Below, one piece after another: positions 1 to 11,743 of a stretch of 64,000 bases of DNA. A program made the position numbers and the translations under genes. The DNA comes from Plantago elongata. Lineage: Eukaryota > Streptophyta > Magnoliopsida > Lamiales > Plantaginaceae. Under the pieces are notes generated by a model, which was given only the letters and a program-made list of their open reading frames with translations, searched no databases and had not been told where the DNA came from. The stretch is from the NCBI GenBank assembly GCA_036897095.1, contig JAYMSP010000031.1, positions 1 through 64,000 on the forward strand, in the 5' to 3' direction. Positions within the stretch are counted from its first letter, which is position 1. Each line of letters begins with the position of its first letter.

Positions 1-1443
1 AGGTATATATCAAAAAGATGGCCAATCAAACTCATTTTCTTTCTCGATTCAATAGAAGCTCAAAGAGGTGAATAGGGGGATATATGATGGTCTAGAGGAA
101 CGTTTCACTCCCTCTGATTTTTTAGTAAAATAAATTGAATTATAAGTATAAAATATAATTAAAAAGAGTTAAATTAAATTAAATTAAATTGAACTTAATG
201 AATTTATAAATAAAGAGAACGTAGCCTTAATTAGGGGTGTATTTCGAACCGAACGAACCGAACAATTAGTTTAGCGAACGTTCGTTCGTTCCTCGGTTCG
301 TGATCGTGTTCGACGAACATCTTAACTTTTTGTTTGTGTTCGGAACGATAATATTTTAACAAGTTCGTGTTCGTTCGTTAACGTTCGATTATTCGGTTCG
401 TCAAATAAATAAATAAAACCTTCTTATTAAAATGTCATAAAATAATTACATATACTACAAAATTTATAATATTATTTTATAAATATTGTGCTCCACCTAT
501 TATGTATTGGATATATTAATTATATAAATATAATTACTATTGGTTATAGTGGAATTAATATATAGTGTAATTTTATAAAATATTTATTTTGTTCGCGAAC
601 CGTTCGTGAACTATCGAACAATAATAAATATATTCGTGTTCGGTTCGTTATCTAAATAAATATGTTGGCGAATTGTTTGATTCGGTCAAGTACGAACCGA
701 ACATTGACCGATTTTTTTCACGAACATTCTGTTCATTTACCCCCGAGCCTTAATCGTCTAAAAAAATTAGATAGCAAGATTTATTTTCAAAAACATTCGT
801 TCAATGTGTTGTTGTTAACTTGTTATTGAGAATGTGTATACCGGGTCAATGGTCAAGCTCCCGCGATGACGTACTGGTCGGGACCTTAGGTTTTGGGATT
901 TGAAGTGTCATAAAAATTGAATTGAGTTATAAATGTGCACGCTCTTGGGACTATCAAATAGCTAATCGATAGAATTCGCATTAAGTTAACTTTCTGATCT
1001 TGGGTCCCCAATACAACTAAAATGAAATGTTGCATAATTCCAATGTAACAATATTATATTACAAGGTTGTTTCGTGTCACTTTCACTATAAGTAGAAAAA
1101 AGAATTGATAGGTACTATAGTACCATGTAATAAGGCAAAGTCAGTTTTATGACTTTTATCTAATACCAAGTAAATTTTCTGAAAAATGAAAATTGGTGAT
1201 CGTATGTATACAGACTATTGAGTATAAATAACAAAACATAATTAGCAACATATTTGGAAGTATTTATTGAAATTAAATTTTCTCAATTTCAATTGAACTT
1301 TACATAGCATGTGTACACATTTGCTCACCTAGAATTGAGAAAATTCAATTTGGAATTCACACTTTCCTATCCTCTGATTCATCGACTGCAATATCTTGCA
1401 CCAAAAGGTCCAAAACCACATAAATAAGTAACCAACTACTCAA
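1..1443. other. Intergenic region with one MITE
   Basis: AT-rich DNA with no coding sequence that I can support. It contains the hAT-like MITE listed separately at 232-745. The remainder, including about 700 bp between that element and the copper transporter gene, shows no recognisable gene or RNA. The last few hundred bases would hold the 3' untranslated region of the minus-strand transporter. Confidence 0.6.
232..745. mobile_element. hAT-like MITE with target-site duplication
   Basis: A 514-bp non-coding element flanked by the direct repeat AGCCTTAAT at 223-231 and 746-754; 8 bp is usual for hAT, and the ninth base may be part of the end. The ends form an imperfect inverted repeat (TAGGGGTGTATTT on the left; the reverse complement of the right end reads CGGGGGTAAAT). 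The interior is rich in GTTCG/CGAAC words in both orientations around an AT-rich core and has no open frame. It is a non-autonomous DNA transposon. The superfamily is inferred from duplication length and end sequence. Confidence 0.75.
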
Positions 1444-1809
1444 CTAGCAATTCAGTGGAGGAATATCAGATGGCTTCTCATAAGAACCAATCTCAACTCT
1501 CTCAAAAACTCTGCTCCCAAAAACCAAAAACCCGACTCCATAACCCGCGACTGCAGCAACCAAGATCCCCACATTAAAGGACATAACCGCCAGCATTACT
1601 AGGTATGCCATGGTGACCCGAACCACGTACAATCCCGTCTGGACGAGCCCGTCGCGTAGTCTGTTAGAACTTGAGTATTCACTCAAGAATCTTGTGTGTG
1701 AGAGCCATTCAACACAAAGGGACAATAAAAACACTATTAGCAAATTAATTGAGTGTAGCCACCAACTTTCAGTGCCATTGCCAAAGAAAAATGTGGCTCT
1801 AAACTCCAT
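1444..1809 (-). CDS. COPT/CTR-family copper transporter
   Basis: A 121-residue intronless gene for a CTR-type high-affinity copper transporter, a family that moves Cu(I) across the plasma membrane or an endomembrane as a trimer. Three membrane segments are visible at about residues 20-36, 60-79 and 81-98. The second holds the family signature MxxxM (M72, M76) and the third the GxxxG packing motif (G89, G93). The VEWLSHTRF stretch after segment 1 is typical of plant COPT proteins. It is shorter than the usual 140-170 residues: the methionine-rich N-terminal tail is absent and the Met that normally precedes the TFFxG motif is Ala5. The Met start fits the family alignment. The family assignment is firm; transport efficiency is uncertain because the N-terminal copper-collecting methionines are missing. 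Confidence 0.88.
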   Translation of the reverse strand: MEFRATFFFGNGTESWWLHSINLLIVFLLSLCVEWLSHTRFLSEYSSSNRLRDGLVQTGLYVVRVTMAYLVMLAVMSFNVGILVAAVAGYGVGFLVFGSRVFERVEIGSYEKPSDIPPLNC

Positions 1810-2747
1810 TACATGCAGAAGTGGTTATGTCTTGGAATGGAACAACCATTGTTTATATAGTGGTGGCGTGTTATTATATAGGTTTTGATTCTTGTTTATG
1901 GCAATTTTAATGTATTGTGCTCGTCATTTTCACCTTTAACAAACAATAATCTTGTTAGTAGTACATGGTTGGTTTGCTTTTGTACTGCATAAGTTTCGAC
2001 TCAAACCATACTCGAGTCAGCGCTCAGCTATGTTCATTAACGAGCTAGCTAAGCCAGTCGAATTCGAAACACTATTAATACTTAATAGACTTGAGCTAGG
2101 CTCATTTAATTTGATTGAATTCGTGTCAAGTAGAGTTTGTATACTAACGAAACAATACTCTATATAACTGAGACTTCACGAGTTTGAGTATCAAATGAGT
2201 CCAGTCGCACTTGAATCGAAGAGAGATCGGGCAACAAATAGAACTTGAACGGTTGGGAATTTGGGATCATCCCAGTTAACTTCATCGAACGAGCTGAATT
2301 CGAATGACAAAATCTGGAGACCATTTCAATTTGCAATGGTGCCCTCCTTTATATTGCTTTGCTGATAGAAAGATTAGAATTGAGTATGACAGGCACCGCT
2401 GATTGGTAACTTTAACTTTGTACTACTATGTTTTAGTTTTATATTTCAATGTACTTCTACTACTATATTGCCCAGAAACATCAAGTAGTAATATCACAAT
2501 TTGGAACTTATTAGTCAGATATTGAACCATGAATCCACTGATTGGATTACTATTTTATGCAAAGCAAAATTCAGTGGGATATGTATGGTCCCGTTTCACT
2601 TCAAAGAAAACGAACTAATATTTTTAAATAAAATCATGACATAATAAACAAAATACCAATGTTAAGAAGTTTTGCAGCAATCCAATTTAAAAGATTACTT
2701 GGATTTATTGTCCAGAGTGGTCAGAACATAATGGTTATGTACTTGTG
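1810..2747. other. Intergenic region
   Basis: Contains the promoter side of the copper transporter and the 3' flank of UGT-1. Around 1985-2300 there are words such as ACTCGAGTCAG and ACGAGCTAGC that recall the GAGCTCG-rich repeat near 27.8-28.3 kb, so this is probably degraded transposon sequence. No gene, RNA or clear element ends are seen. Confidence 0.5.
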
Positions 2748-4439
2748 TCAATCTGTCCTGGATAATGAGATGATAAACTGCACCAGGTTTTCAAGTGATT
2801 CAAATGAAGAACCCCCTTCCTTTATGGAACCCTCTAGTTTCATCTTCATGTCAACCGCTCTCTGTCTCATTTCTACACCTTCTTCGCCAACCATGAGCTT
2901 CCTAACAGCTTTCGCAACAATTTCATCTTCGAGTTTCTCCAGTTCCATTCCTACTCTCCACACGTGAACAAGATACCTCGTGTTAACTTTCTGATCACCA
3001 AAAGATGGCCTGCATATGAGCGGAACTCCTTCTGCAATACTCTCTATCATAGAATTCCATCCACAGTGGCTTAAGAATCCTCCTACCGACTTATGTGCCA
3101 AAACCTTCTTCTGAGGTGCCCATTTCACTATACAACATCTATCTCCGGTAGTTTTGATGAAATTCTCCAGTAAGCTTTCATTCTCTTCTGCACCATCTAC
3201 TAGAGACGGTCTGATTACCCATAAGAACGGCTGTTCACTATGAGCAATTCCCTGTGCCATCTGGTTTAACTCGTCTTTGCCTAATGTGGCTAAGCTGCCT
3301 AAGCTTACGTAAAGGACAGAGTTAGGAGCTTGTGTATTGAGCCATGATAAGCAACTAGCATCCTCCTCTAATAAGCTAGTTGCTGATAACTGTGGAGCCA
3401 TTCTGTGAAATGGACCTATTGGGAAGAAAGGAACTTTCCAGTACTGTTGGTTAAGTTTCTGCAGTGAGGCATGTTCAAGCGTGTCTGTGCTGTTGAAAAT
3501 TACTGCCGAGAATGATCTTTTATCCGTGTAACCATGAAAAAAATCTACTGTTCGTTCTGAGATTTCAGTAGTAGCAGGCATGGGTAGATCTTTGAACCTA
3601 AGAGGACTTAGATCTGGAATTGCATTTTCCATTTGAGACTCTGTCCAATTAGAAAAGAAGACAGTTCATCACTATATACAAGAACAATAATACTGTAAAC
3701 AGTGTGTGTGACCCAAATACTATGATTCTAGTTCCTACTATATAACATATTTTAGACTATTAGTCACCTAGATTTTGCATAACACGAGGAGATATCCCCT
3801 TATGAAGAGTAAGCTGTAAGCCTAAAGATGAGTAGTTTTCCTTAAACATATTCAAGACAGGTTGAGCTTTTATTGAGCCGAGCACAAGCTGCTTAACAAA
3901 AGATAAATTTGACTACACTCCATTTTGCATAATCCATTTGTAACAGGCATACCTGGCAGGGGGGTCACTTTTTCTGCTTGAAGTTGAAGCATGGCCTTTA
4001 TTGCATTGATGTAAGCAGCACAAGTAGGGCGTAGCAGAATCGTTGGAATGTTAAGTTGAACAGCCAAGGGATCAATAAACCGCATGAGAGCATCATAGAT
4101 GATACATAATACCTCACCATGGAGATCTTCCTCTCTCAGCATTTGAACCATATAGTCTCCAAACGGAGCCTTACAGTTCGTATTAATAGCTGAGATTACA
4201 TTCAGCGAATTCTGTAAGGAAGTACCAACACCTGCTACTATATTATCTGGTAGTGGTAAGAAAGTGAATTCAGGGTGGTTTGAAGGATTTGGGGAATTAT
4301 ACTCTGTGTGCACAATAACGATTGAGAAGCCCCTAGAATGAAGGATCGAACCTAGCTGAAGCATGGGCGTTAAGTGGCCCTGGTAAGGGAATGGGACGAG
4401 CACCACACGTCCTAGTTTCCGTGCCTTTACCACATCCAT
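2748..4439 (-). CDS. UGT-1, UGT76-type UDP-glycosyltransferase
   Basis: Two exons on the minus strand, 3953-4439 and 2748-3640, separated by a 312-bp GT-AG intron of phase 1; the product has 459 residues. Family-1 glycosyltransferases move sugar, usually glucose, from UDP-sugar to small acceptors in the cytosol. The catalytic His22 lies in PYQGHLTPMLQL, and an Asp in the segment CIIYDALM is the expected partner. The PSPG sugar-donor box in exon 2 starts WAPQKKVLAHKSVGGF and ends at GDQ. The box is slightly divergent (MIESIAEGVPL where the others have TLES), but the donor-binding Trp, His, Asn, Glu and Gln positions are kept. The intron site matches the other five copies. It is the only copy on the minus strand and diverges from UGT-2 across 779 bp. 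The UGT76 (group H) assignment is by motif resemblance; the acceptor is unknown. Confidence 0.88.
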
Positions 4440-5218
4440 TTCTTCCTCACAGACCTTGGAGTTAAACTATGGAAAGAATTCCTTGAACCTGGAAAACCAA
4501 GGTTCATTTAGGGGAGTGAAGATATTAATATGTCTTTGTAAGTAAAATCAGATAGAGATAACCAACTTGGGACAAGAAAGTAGCCTTGGTTTCTAACTCA
4601 GTTCTATGTCATTTGTCCGTAAATACAAACTTATGCGAGTGAGATGTCTCATAAATAACATATTAATATCACATATTTATTTAAAAACATTATTTGTATA
4701 ATAAATATGCATCATTTGTATATTTCTATATTTAAACATGCGATGTTGTAGATATGTTATATCTGAGAGGCGGACTATTGCAAAAGTTGCACAGTAGAAA
4801 CCTTATCTTTCAAGATATCCAATAACACTCAACAAAGACACCCAGATGAAAACAAATAACTTTACATCTCTTCCCGAAACATAATAGCCGGCCCAGCATA
4901 AATCATCTCAATATGTAGCTCCATATGACTTTTGACTTTCACATCTTTTGTCAATGAATTTAGCCGCCCGAGCCGATTGGATCTGAAATATTGCATCTGC
5001 ATACTATCAGCCGGTATATTATTCTAACTGCAACAAGATCCCAAAACATGTTCACATGACTTTAAAAATCACAGCAGACCTTGTCAGGTCTAGATAGTAA
5101 ATAAGATATTTCATCTTTCAATAATTGACAACCCAAATATTCAAGAGCTCCTTACAATCCCAGAAACTAGACAAGCAAGAAATTTCATAACCAAAATAAT
5201 CATCTTTTAGAGAGAGAA
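4440..5218. promoter_or_regulatory. Divergent intergenic region UGT-1/UGT-2
   Basis: 779 bp between the two start codons must carry the promoters of UGT-1 (leftward) and UGT-2 (rightward). It is AT-rich and has no open frame. The part at about 4800-5180 resembles the upstream DNA of UGT-3 and UGT-4 (for example the AACAAAGACA...CAAATAAC stretch), which indicates a duplicated promoter. I could not fix a TATA box with confidence. Confidence 0.55.
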
Positions 5219-6914
5219 ATGGAGGCATTACGGACACAAAGACGGTGTGTAGTGCTAGTTCCATACTCGTTTCAGGGACACATCACACCGATGCTTCAGC
5301 TGGGTTCTATACTTCACTCCAAAGGCTTCTCAATCATTGTTGCACACACAGAGTTCAACTCTCCAAATCCTAAAAGCTACCCTGAATTCACGTTCGTACC
5401 ATTACCTGACGGCGTGGCAGGTTATGATATGTCTTACTACAATATGTTAACTGTGATATCAGGTATTAACACGAATTGCAAAGACCCGTTTCAAGAATGC
5501 ATAACTCAAATGCTGGATCGGACAGAGCTGAATGGTGAGGTGGCTTGTATCATCTATGATGCCATCATGTGTTTCGTTGATTCAGTGGCTCTTGAGCTAA
5601 AGATACCAACCATTGTGCTACGCACTACGAATGCAGCATACATGCACGCTCATTTCCCCTTGTTTCAACTTGAAGCAGAAAAAGCACTTCCTTTGCCAGG
5701 TAGCATACTCGACAGAAATCTTTAACATCATGTGCAATTAATTTTCTGTAATGGATAAATACTATTGAGAAATGTAGATAGATTTATGCAGTGCACACAC
5801 AGTACCATAGAATTTTCACAGAACACCATTAGTTTTCTGTTTAGGGGGGTGAAGTAGCATATATCGGGAAAAAAAATACAGCAAACCAGAGACAGCATTT
5901 CCTCTCAGATATCAAAATTCACAATAGTTTTAAGGCATAACAAAGCTCAAAAGTCAATGTTGATTCCGATTAACCCAATAGTTATACTATAGGTTAAAAT
6001 GGTTTTCTTTGTATACAGAGTATCAACTCGAGGAACTAGTTCCAAATCTACATCCTATGAGGTTTATGGATCTCCCTTTCCCTACAAGTATGATGACTAT
6101 ACCGAAGGCTGTAAGTGAGTTTTTACACAGTTACCTGGATATAAGATCATCCTCGGCTGTCATTTGGAACACTGTTGAGATGCTTGATCAGTTAAACTTA
6201 AATGGACTTCAACAAAAACAATGGAAAGTTCCATTCTTTCCTCTAGGTCCTTTTCACAAGCTGGTTCCAGCAGCACTACCTACTAGCTTAATGAAGGAGG
6301 ATAACAGTTGCTTATCCTGGCTAGACAAGCAAGCACCCAATTCGGTCATCTATGTAAGCTTAGGCAGCTTTGAGGTGATAGATGAAAAGGCACTTACCAA
6401 GATGGCATGGGGACTAGCCAAAAGTGAACAGCCGTTCTTATGGGTACTTCGCCCTTCTATGGTTAGTGGTTCAGAAGCAATGGAATGCTTGCCGAAAGAT
6501 TTCTTTGACATGACCAAGGGAAGAGGCTGCATAGTGAAGTGGGCACCACAAATCAAGGTTTTGGCACATTCATCGGTGGGAGGATTTTTGACTCATTGTG
6601 GCTGGAACTCTACTCTTGAGAGCATGTGCGCGGGAATTCCAATGATATGCAGGCCATGTAACTCGGACCAAATAATAAATGCAAGGTACATATCCCATGT
6701 GTGGAAAGTAGGCCTTGCATTGAAGCAAGTCACAGAAGTAAGTTTAGAAGAAGCTGTTAGGAAGCTGATGGTTGGTGAAGAGGGCAAAGAAATCAGGCAG
6801 AGAGCACTCAGCATGAAACAAGAACTGGAAGGTACCCTAAACAAAGGGGGTCCGTCGCATAAATCACTGGAGGGTCTGGTGAAGTTCATCATCTCTTTGT
6901 CAGGGATGGAGTAA
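5219..6914 (+). CDS. UGT-2, UGT76-type UDP-glycosyltransferase
   Basis: Exons 5219-5699 and 6019-6914, with a 319-bp phase-1 GT-AG intron, give 458 residues. The exon junction recreates GAG, giving LPEYQLEELVPNL. The catalytic His21 is in SFQGHITPML and the expected Asp in CIIYDAIM. The PSPG box starts WAPQIKVLAHSSVGGFLTHC and ends NSDQ. Length and gene structure are normal for the family and no lesion is seen. It is probably a cytosolic UDP-glucose-dependent glucosyltransferase of small molecules. In the PSPG box it has CAGIPM where most copies have CEGVPM or SEGVPM. It is followed after 257 bp by the ghost UGT promoter. The family is sure; the substrate is not predictable. Confidence 0.9.
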
Positions 6915-7170
6915 GAATAGTTCTCATGAATATTCACAACCGGATCCATTTTTTTAAAACACAAATAGAATTCTAAATCAACAATGCATAAATTATTGAT
7001 GGTATTACGGGAGGGCTTTGTATCAATTGTATGATGTGAGGTCCTTGTTCTGTGAAGGGTCATCTTGTGATCCAACAAAAAGTTGAGCTGATAGCTCATC
7101 AACCAACAGAGCTTCAGGCAGCAGAATAATTCAGGGAAAGAAAGAAAAAGACTATATAGAAGCTCAAATT

Positions 7171-7479
7171 CATTACTTGGAACAAAATTGTAGCCTCAAT
7201 TTCTACTTCAAATTTAACGTATCTGTCAATGCAACAAAATATTGCCTTGAGGTCATCAATACTCCAACAAAGACAAACAAATAACCTCTACATCTGCATG
7301 GATTTTAGCAACACAGGTTATATCTCCAAAAAAATGTTCTAGTATGCATCTAGATTCTAGAATATGTTGGTAATAGCCCGTACATTATTATATGTTTGCA
7401 TTATAAGTTCAAATCATATTCTCCTGGTACAAATTCCTACTTGGTGGAGTTTATGATCTCTTTGTCAGGGATGAAGTAA
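7171..7479 (+). pseudogene. Ghost UGT copy: promoter joined to last 12 codons
   Basis: Bases 7171-7430 match the upstream regions of UGT-3 (8111-8376) and UGT-4 (from 11388), up to the position of their TATA motif, here changed to GGTACAAAT. About ten bases further on, at 7441-7479, the sequence reads LVEFMISLSGMK followed by TAA, nearly identical to the C-termini of UGT-2 (KFIISLSGME) and UGT-3 (VEFIISLAGKK). Everything from the transcription start to the last 12 codons is absent. The simplest reading is that a complete UGT copy stood here and one deletion removed almost all of its transcribed part. It cannot make a UGT. Confidence 0.75.
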
Positions 7480-8375
7480 TAAGGATACATGGTATAGCGG
7501 AAATTTATATTTGGAAACGTATCAAAGCATTAAAAAAATTATGGAGAACCAAGAGGGTGGTGTTAAATCCTGAGCAAACTGCTTTCTACTGAGAGAAAAT
7601 GTGTCTATACTGAAAAAGAGTTGAACAAATCAATAAACACAATTGCTCACAATAGAAAAAAAACATTGCACTCCATTTGATATCACCCTGATCAAGAGCA
7701 GATAATTGAATTAAACTGATTGTATGGTGTGAAAACAAATTATCTCAAAAACAAAAAAGACTTCAATTATTTTTACACCACGAAAAGATGATCAGCAGTG
7801 AGCAACTAATTCCATGACAACAACAGTCTTCCTAATTCTTAGTATGAATAATACACTAAAGCAGTATGTGTTGCACTAAATAGTCCTTTGATCATATAAT
7901 AAATATACCGAGACACTTAAGAAAGATTTTCACCCATATGCATGGTCAAATCCAAATCTAACATAATCTCACTCTTGGCTAAACACCTCCGGAAATTATA
8001 GAAACAATCTGATCAGATAAAATGAAATTAGTAAATTACAAACGATGTGTTGCAGATAGAGATTCAAGTGCCAGAGTAATTGAAATAAAAGGCTATAAAG
8101 AAACTTAAGTTTATTACTTGGAACCTGAATGTAACCATGTTTTCTAGTTTAAATTCCATGTAACTCTCAATACACAAAACGTAAGCAAACTTTGGAGTTA
8201 TCAACACTACAGCAAAGACAACAAAATAAGACAAGTGACCTCTACATCTCCATGGATTTTAGCCTTCACACGGATTCAATCTCCAAAAATGTACTTGATG
8301 CATTTGGCACATGTTGGCAACAGCTAGTACATTATTATTGTCTTTGCATCAACAGCTCAAATCTTATTCTCCTGG

Positions 8376-8382
8376 TATAAAC
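8376..8382 (+). promoter_or_regulatory. Probable TATA box of UGT-3
   Basis: TATAAAC about 108 bp before the UGT-3 start codon, in a block (CTCCTGGTATAAACTCATAG) that is conserved in outline upstream of UGT-4 and of the ghost copy. The distance suits a leader of some 70-80 bases. UGT-4 has TATAGAG and the ghost TACAAAT at the same place. Confidence 0.5.
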
Positions 8383-8489
8383 TCATAGTTTTCATCGTTC
8401 AACTGAGAAACCTAAAATTAAGGAAGTCTTTATTAACCTCTAAACTAGACAAGAACCTTCATAACCAAAGCACTCCACAGTTTAGGGAA

Positions 8490-10365
8490 ATGGAGGCATT
8501 GGACACACAAAGAAGAAAAAGTGTGGTCCTAGTTGGATACCCTTTTCAGGGACACATCACACCAATGCTTCAGCTTGGCTCAATTCTTCATTCCAAGGGC
8601 TTCTCAATTATTATTGCACACACAGAGTTTAGCCCCCCAAACTCTAAATACTATCCTGACTTCACTTTCGTACCACTACCTGATGGTGTAGCAGGCTTTG
8701 ACATGTGTTTTAACAATATATTGAATGTAATATCAACTATTAACTTGAACTGCAAGGACTCCTTTCAGAAATACATGGTTCAACGGCTGGATGAGACGGA
8801 GCTGTATGGTGAGGTAGCATGTATCATCTATGATGCCATCATGGGGTTTGTTGACCCTGTGGCTGTAGAACTAAAAATACCGACCATTATGCTACGCACT
8901 ACTACTGCAGCCTACTTGTACTCACATTTTGCCATGTTTCAACTTGAAGAAGAAAAAATTATTCCCTTGCCAGGTATTATGGATGCAGGATCTCTAACAT
9001 CGTAACCATAGTGTCGTACAAGGCATGAATTTATCATACAAATGAGAAACTTTAACTCCCTCCGTCCCACTATTGAATAGACATAACTTTTGTGCATGTG
9101 TTAGGGGGAATATAAATAAACAATGATAAAACAATTAAAGAATGAATAAATTTGGTTGGTGGGTATTAAAGTAGGAGAGGTAAATGAATAAAGAGTGGCA
9201 AGATTAGGATAGATAAAAAAATAAAATTGAAAGACGAGTGGTATGTGGGATTGTCATTTTGCCATTTTCTCAATGGCTATTCATTAATGGAATGTCCATA
9301 AAAGAAAAGTGGGTATCTAATAGAGGGATGCAGGGTGTATATATTTTAGCGCAGTAGTTCCACACTGCACTACATACTTCCACATCCACTACTACGCACA
9401 AGGTATGATAGGATTATTCACAAAATGATCAAATCGCCATGGTACTGATGATGATTTTTTTTTTATTATATACAGAATCACAACTCCAGGAACTAGTCCC
9501 CAACCTTGATCCCATCAGGTTCAAGGATCTCCCTTTTCCAGCTACAGTAGGTATCCCGGAAGTTATGGTTGAATTTTTACATGGTTACCAGGACATAAAA
9601 TCATCCTCAGCTGTTATTTGGAATTCAATTGAGATGCTTGACCATTCATATTTAGACCAACTACAGCAACAATTTTGGCAAGTGCCATTCTTCCCCATTG
9701 GTCCCTTTCATAAAGTAGCTCAGGCGCTACCAACAAGCATGATGAAGGAGGACATGAGTTGCTTATCATGGCTAGACAAGCAAGCACCAAACTCGGTCAT
9801 TTACGTAAGCTTAGGCAGCTTGGCAATAATAGATGAAACGGAACTAACTGATATGGCGTGGGGACTTGCCAAAAGTGAACAGCCGTTCTTATGGGTAGTC
9901 CGCCCATCTTTAATAAATGGCTCGGACGCAAGTGAATGCTTACCAGACAATTTCTTTGAAATAACTAAGGACAGAGGCTGCATAGTAAAGTGGGCACCAC
10001 AAAAAAAGGTTTTGGCACATTCGTCGGTTGGAGGATTTTTGACTCATTGCGGCTGGAATTCTACTCTTGAGAGCATGTCTGAGGGAGTTCCAATGATATG
10101 CAGACCAGTTTTTTCGGACCAAACGATAAACGCAAGGTACCTGACCAGCGTGTGGAAAGTAGGTCTCGAATTGGAGCAAGCCACAGAGGGAAATATTGAA
10201 AAGGCTGTTAAGAAGCTATTGGTTGGTGAAGAAGGCAAAGAATTGAGAAAGAGGGCAATTGACATGAAACAAGAACTAGAGGATACCATAACTGAAGGAG
10301 GTTTGTCGCATGAATCACTTAAGCACTTGGTGGAGTTTATCATCTCTTTGGCAGGAAAAAAGTGA
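8490..10365 (+). CDS. UGT-3, UGT76-type UDP-glycosyltransferase
   Basis: Exons 8490-8973 and 9476-10365 with a 502-bp phase-1 intron; 457 residues. The catalytic His22 is in PFQGHITPML; the residue pair before it is GY where most copies have PY. The Asp is in CIIYDAIM. The PSPG box starts WAPQKKVLAHSSVGGFLTHC and is followed by a canonical STLESMSEGVPM segment ending SDQ. The intron is enlarged by a Stowaway-like MITE; without it about 220 bp would remain, somewhat below the 312-320 bp of UGT-1, UGT-2 and UGT-4. No lesion is seen. Closest by eye to UGT-4. Expected to be a soluble glucosyltransferase; the acceptor is unknown. Confidence 0.9.
9055..9337. mobile_element. Stowaway-like MITE in UGT-3 intron
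   Basis: About 283 bp lying between TA dinucleotides at 9053-9054 and 9338-9339. The left end reads CTCCCTCCGTCCCACTAT, the hallmark of plant Stowaway (Tc1/mariner) elements; the right end, AATAGAGGGATGCAGGG, is its imperfect inverted copy. Non-coding. It sits wholly within the intron, away from the splice sites. Confidence 0.75.
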
Positions 10366-11743
10366 TGATGATACCATGTTTATGAGAATTCACATTTAGA
10401 TCACGTCTCAGGAGATGTTCAAGGTATATCAGCTTTACATATATTTCAAGCAATTTGAATGTAACAGCATATCAAAGATCATCGAAAAGGAATACATCAT
10501 TATTGACATATGAGGTTCAGCAGAAGCATTTTTTATTAAGTGAACTCGGATGGCAAGACAAGAGTTCATCCATATGAATTATGCACTACAAGATTGTTGT
10601 TATATAAGTATATAGACAGCTAAATGACATAATGATCTCCTTTAAACAGAGATGAATTGAAGCTCATTTCTACTAGCAAACGTAACTATAGTGCATTGAT
10701 TCCATTGTTCCATTAATATAGTCATAACTCATAATTAGCTATATTATGAATAACAACAAATAATAAGGAAACCTAGGAAGCATTTAGTAGGCAACTTAAC
10801 ATTTGGTACAGCTAATCCAATAGTTAGCTATCAAATACTAATTATTGCAGCTAAACACCATCCTGAACTATAAAATCTACTTGAATGGATGAAAAAAACG
10901 TTCAGTAAACTTACAGCTAATTAAGCTGTAGAAGCATGATAAGGCTCATTTTACACCATCTCATGACCTATCATGGATTCATCCACCATTACTTCTTTAG
11001 GAAGCACAATAGTCGTGCTGTGAACCTCAGGATGCGTCATAATTCACAAAGGCTTGTCCATCTCAAGATAGTTCCATCTCCACCTTACAGCGCCTGAATC
11101 ATAAGCAAGAATGTGTAGTTGGCAAACATATCAGTATCCAGACCTAAAGAAAGTGGCATAGTTATGTCTGTCAGATCAGAACTCTTCTCAGGTTGCAACG
11201 AAAGGTTTCCAGCATCCACAATCCAGTTAAACATTCAGAGGGTTGTTTCGACAATGCAAGATATTATACATTTACAAAAAATGTAAGAGCAATTAATTGC
11301 CTCTTAGTCCATTAGAAACAGGTCATAACTCTTAATATGCCTTTTCCGGTCTCTTGTATCATTTGACATAAACCAGAAGAACCATCAATTACTTGGAACC
11401 AAAAAGTAACCCCTGGTTTCAAGTTTAATTTCTAAGTCAATGTAATGAAACATTGCCTTTGAAGGCATCAATTTTCCAACAAATTAAAGACAAACAAATA
11501 AAACCAAATAACCTCGACATCTCCAAACATAAGCCTGCATGCATCTAGAACATGTTGCAGTACATTATTCTTCCCTTTGGATAGTCAGCTCCAAAAAAAG
11601 TGACAAGCCTTATTCTACATGTATAGAGCTCATAGTTATCACCGCCCAACTCAGAAACCTAAGATTAAGGAACTCCTTATTTATCCCATACCATAAAACA
11701 AGATAGGCAATCTCACCGTTAAGGTATTCCACAATTTACAGAA
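10366..11743. other. Intergenic region UGT-3/UGT-4
   Basis: No coding sequence. The first part is the UGT-3 3' flank. A block near 10900 (TTCAGTAAACTTACAGCTAA) recurs downstream of UGT-4, UGT-5 and UGT-6, so 3' flanks were copied with the genes. From about 11388 onward the sequence matches the upstream regions of UGT-3 and the ghost copy and is the UGT-4 promoter. At the TATA position it has TATAGAG (11622-11628). Confidence 0.6.

Larger units (their letters stand above)
6915..8489. other. Intergenic region with UGT relic and UGT-3 promoter
   Basis: Begins with the 3' flank of UGT-2. At about 7171-7479 it holds the relic listed separately, then about 600 bp of AT-rich DNA with no gene, then from about 8111 the promoter of UGT-3. 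The promoter portion is clearly similar to 7171-7430 and to 11388-11640, which shows that upstream DNA was duplicated together with the genes. Confidence 0.65.
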
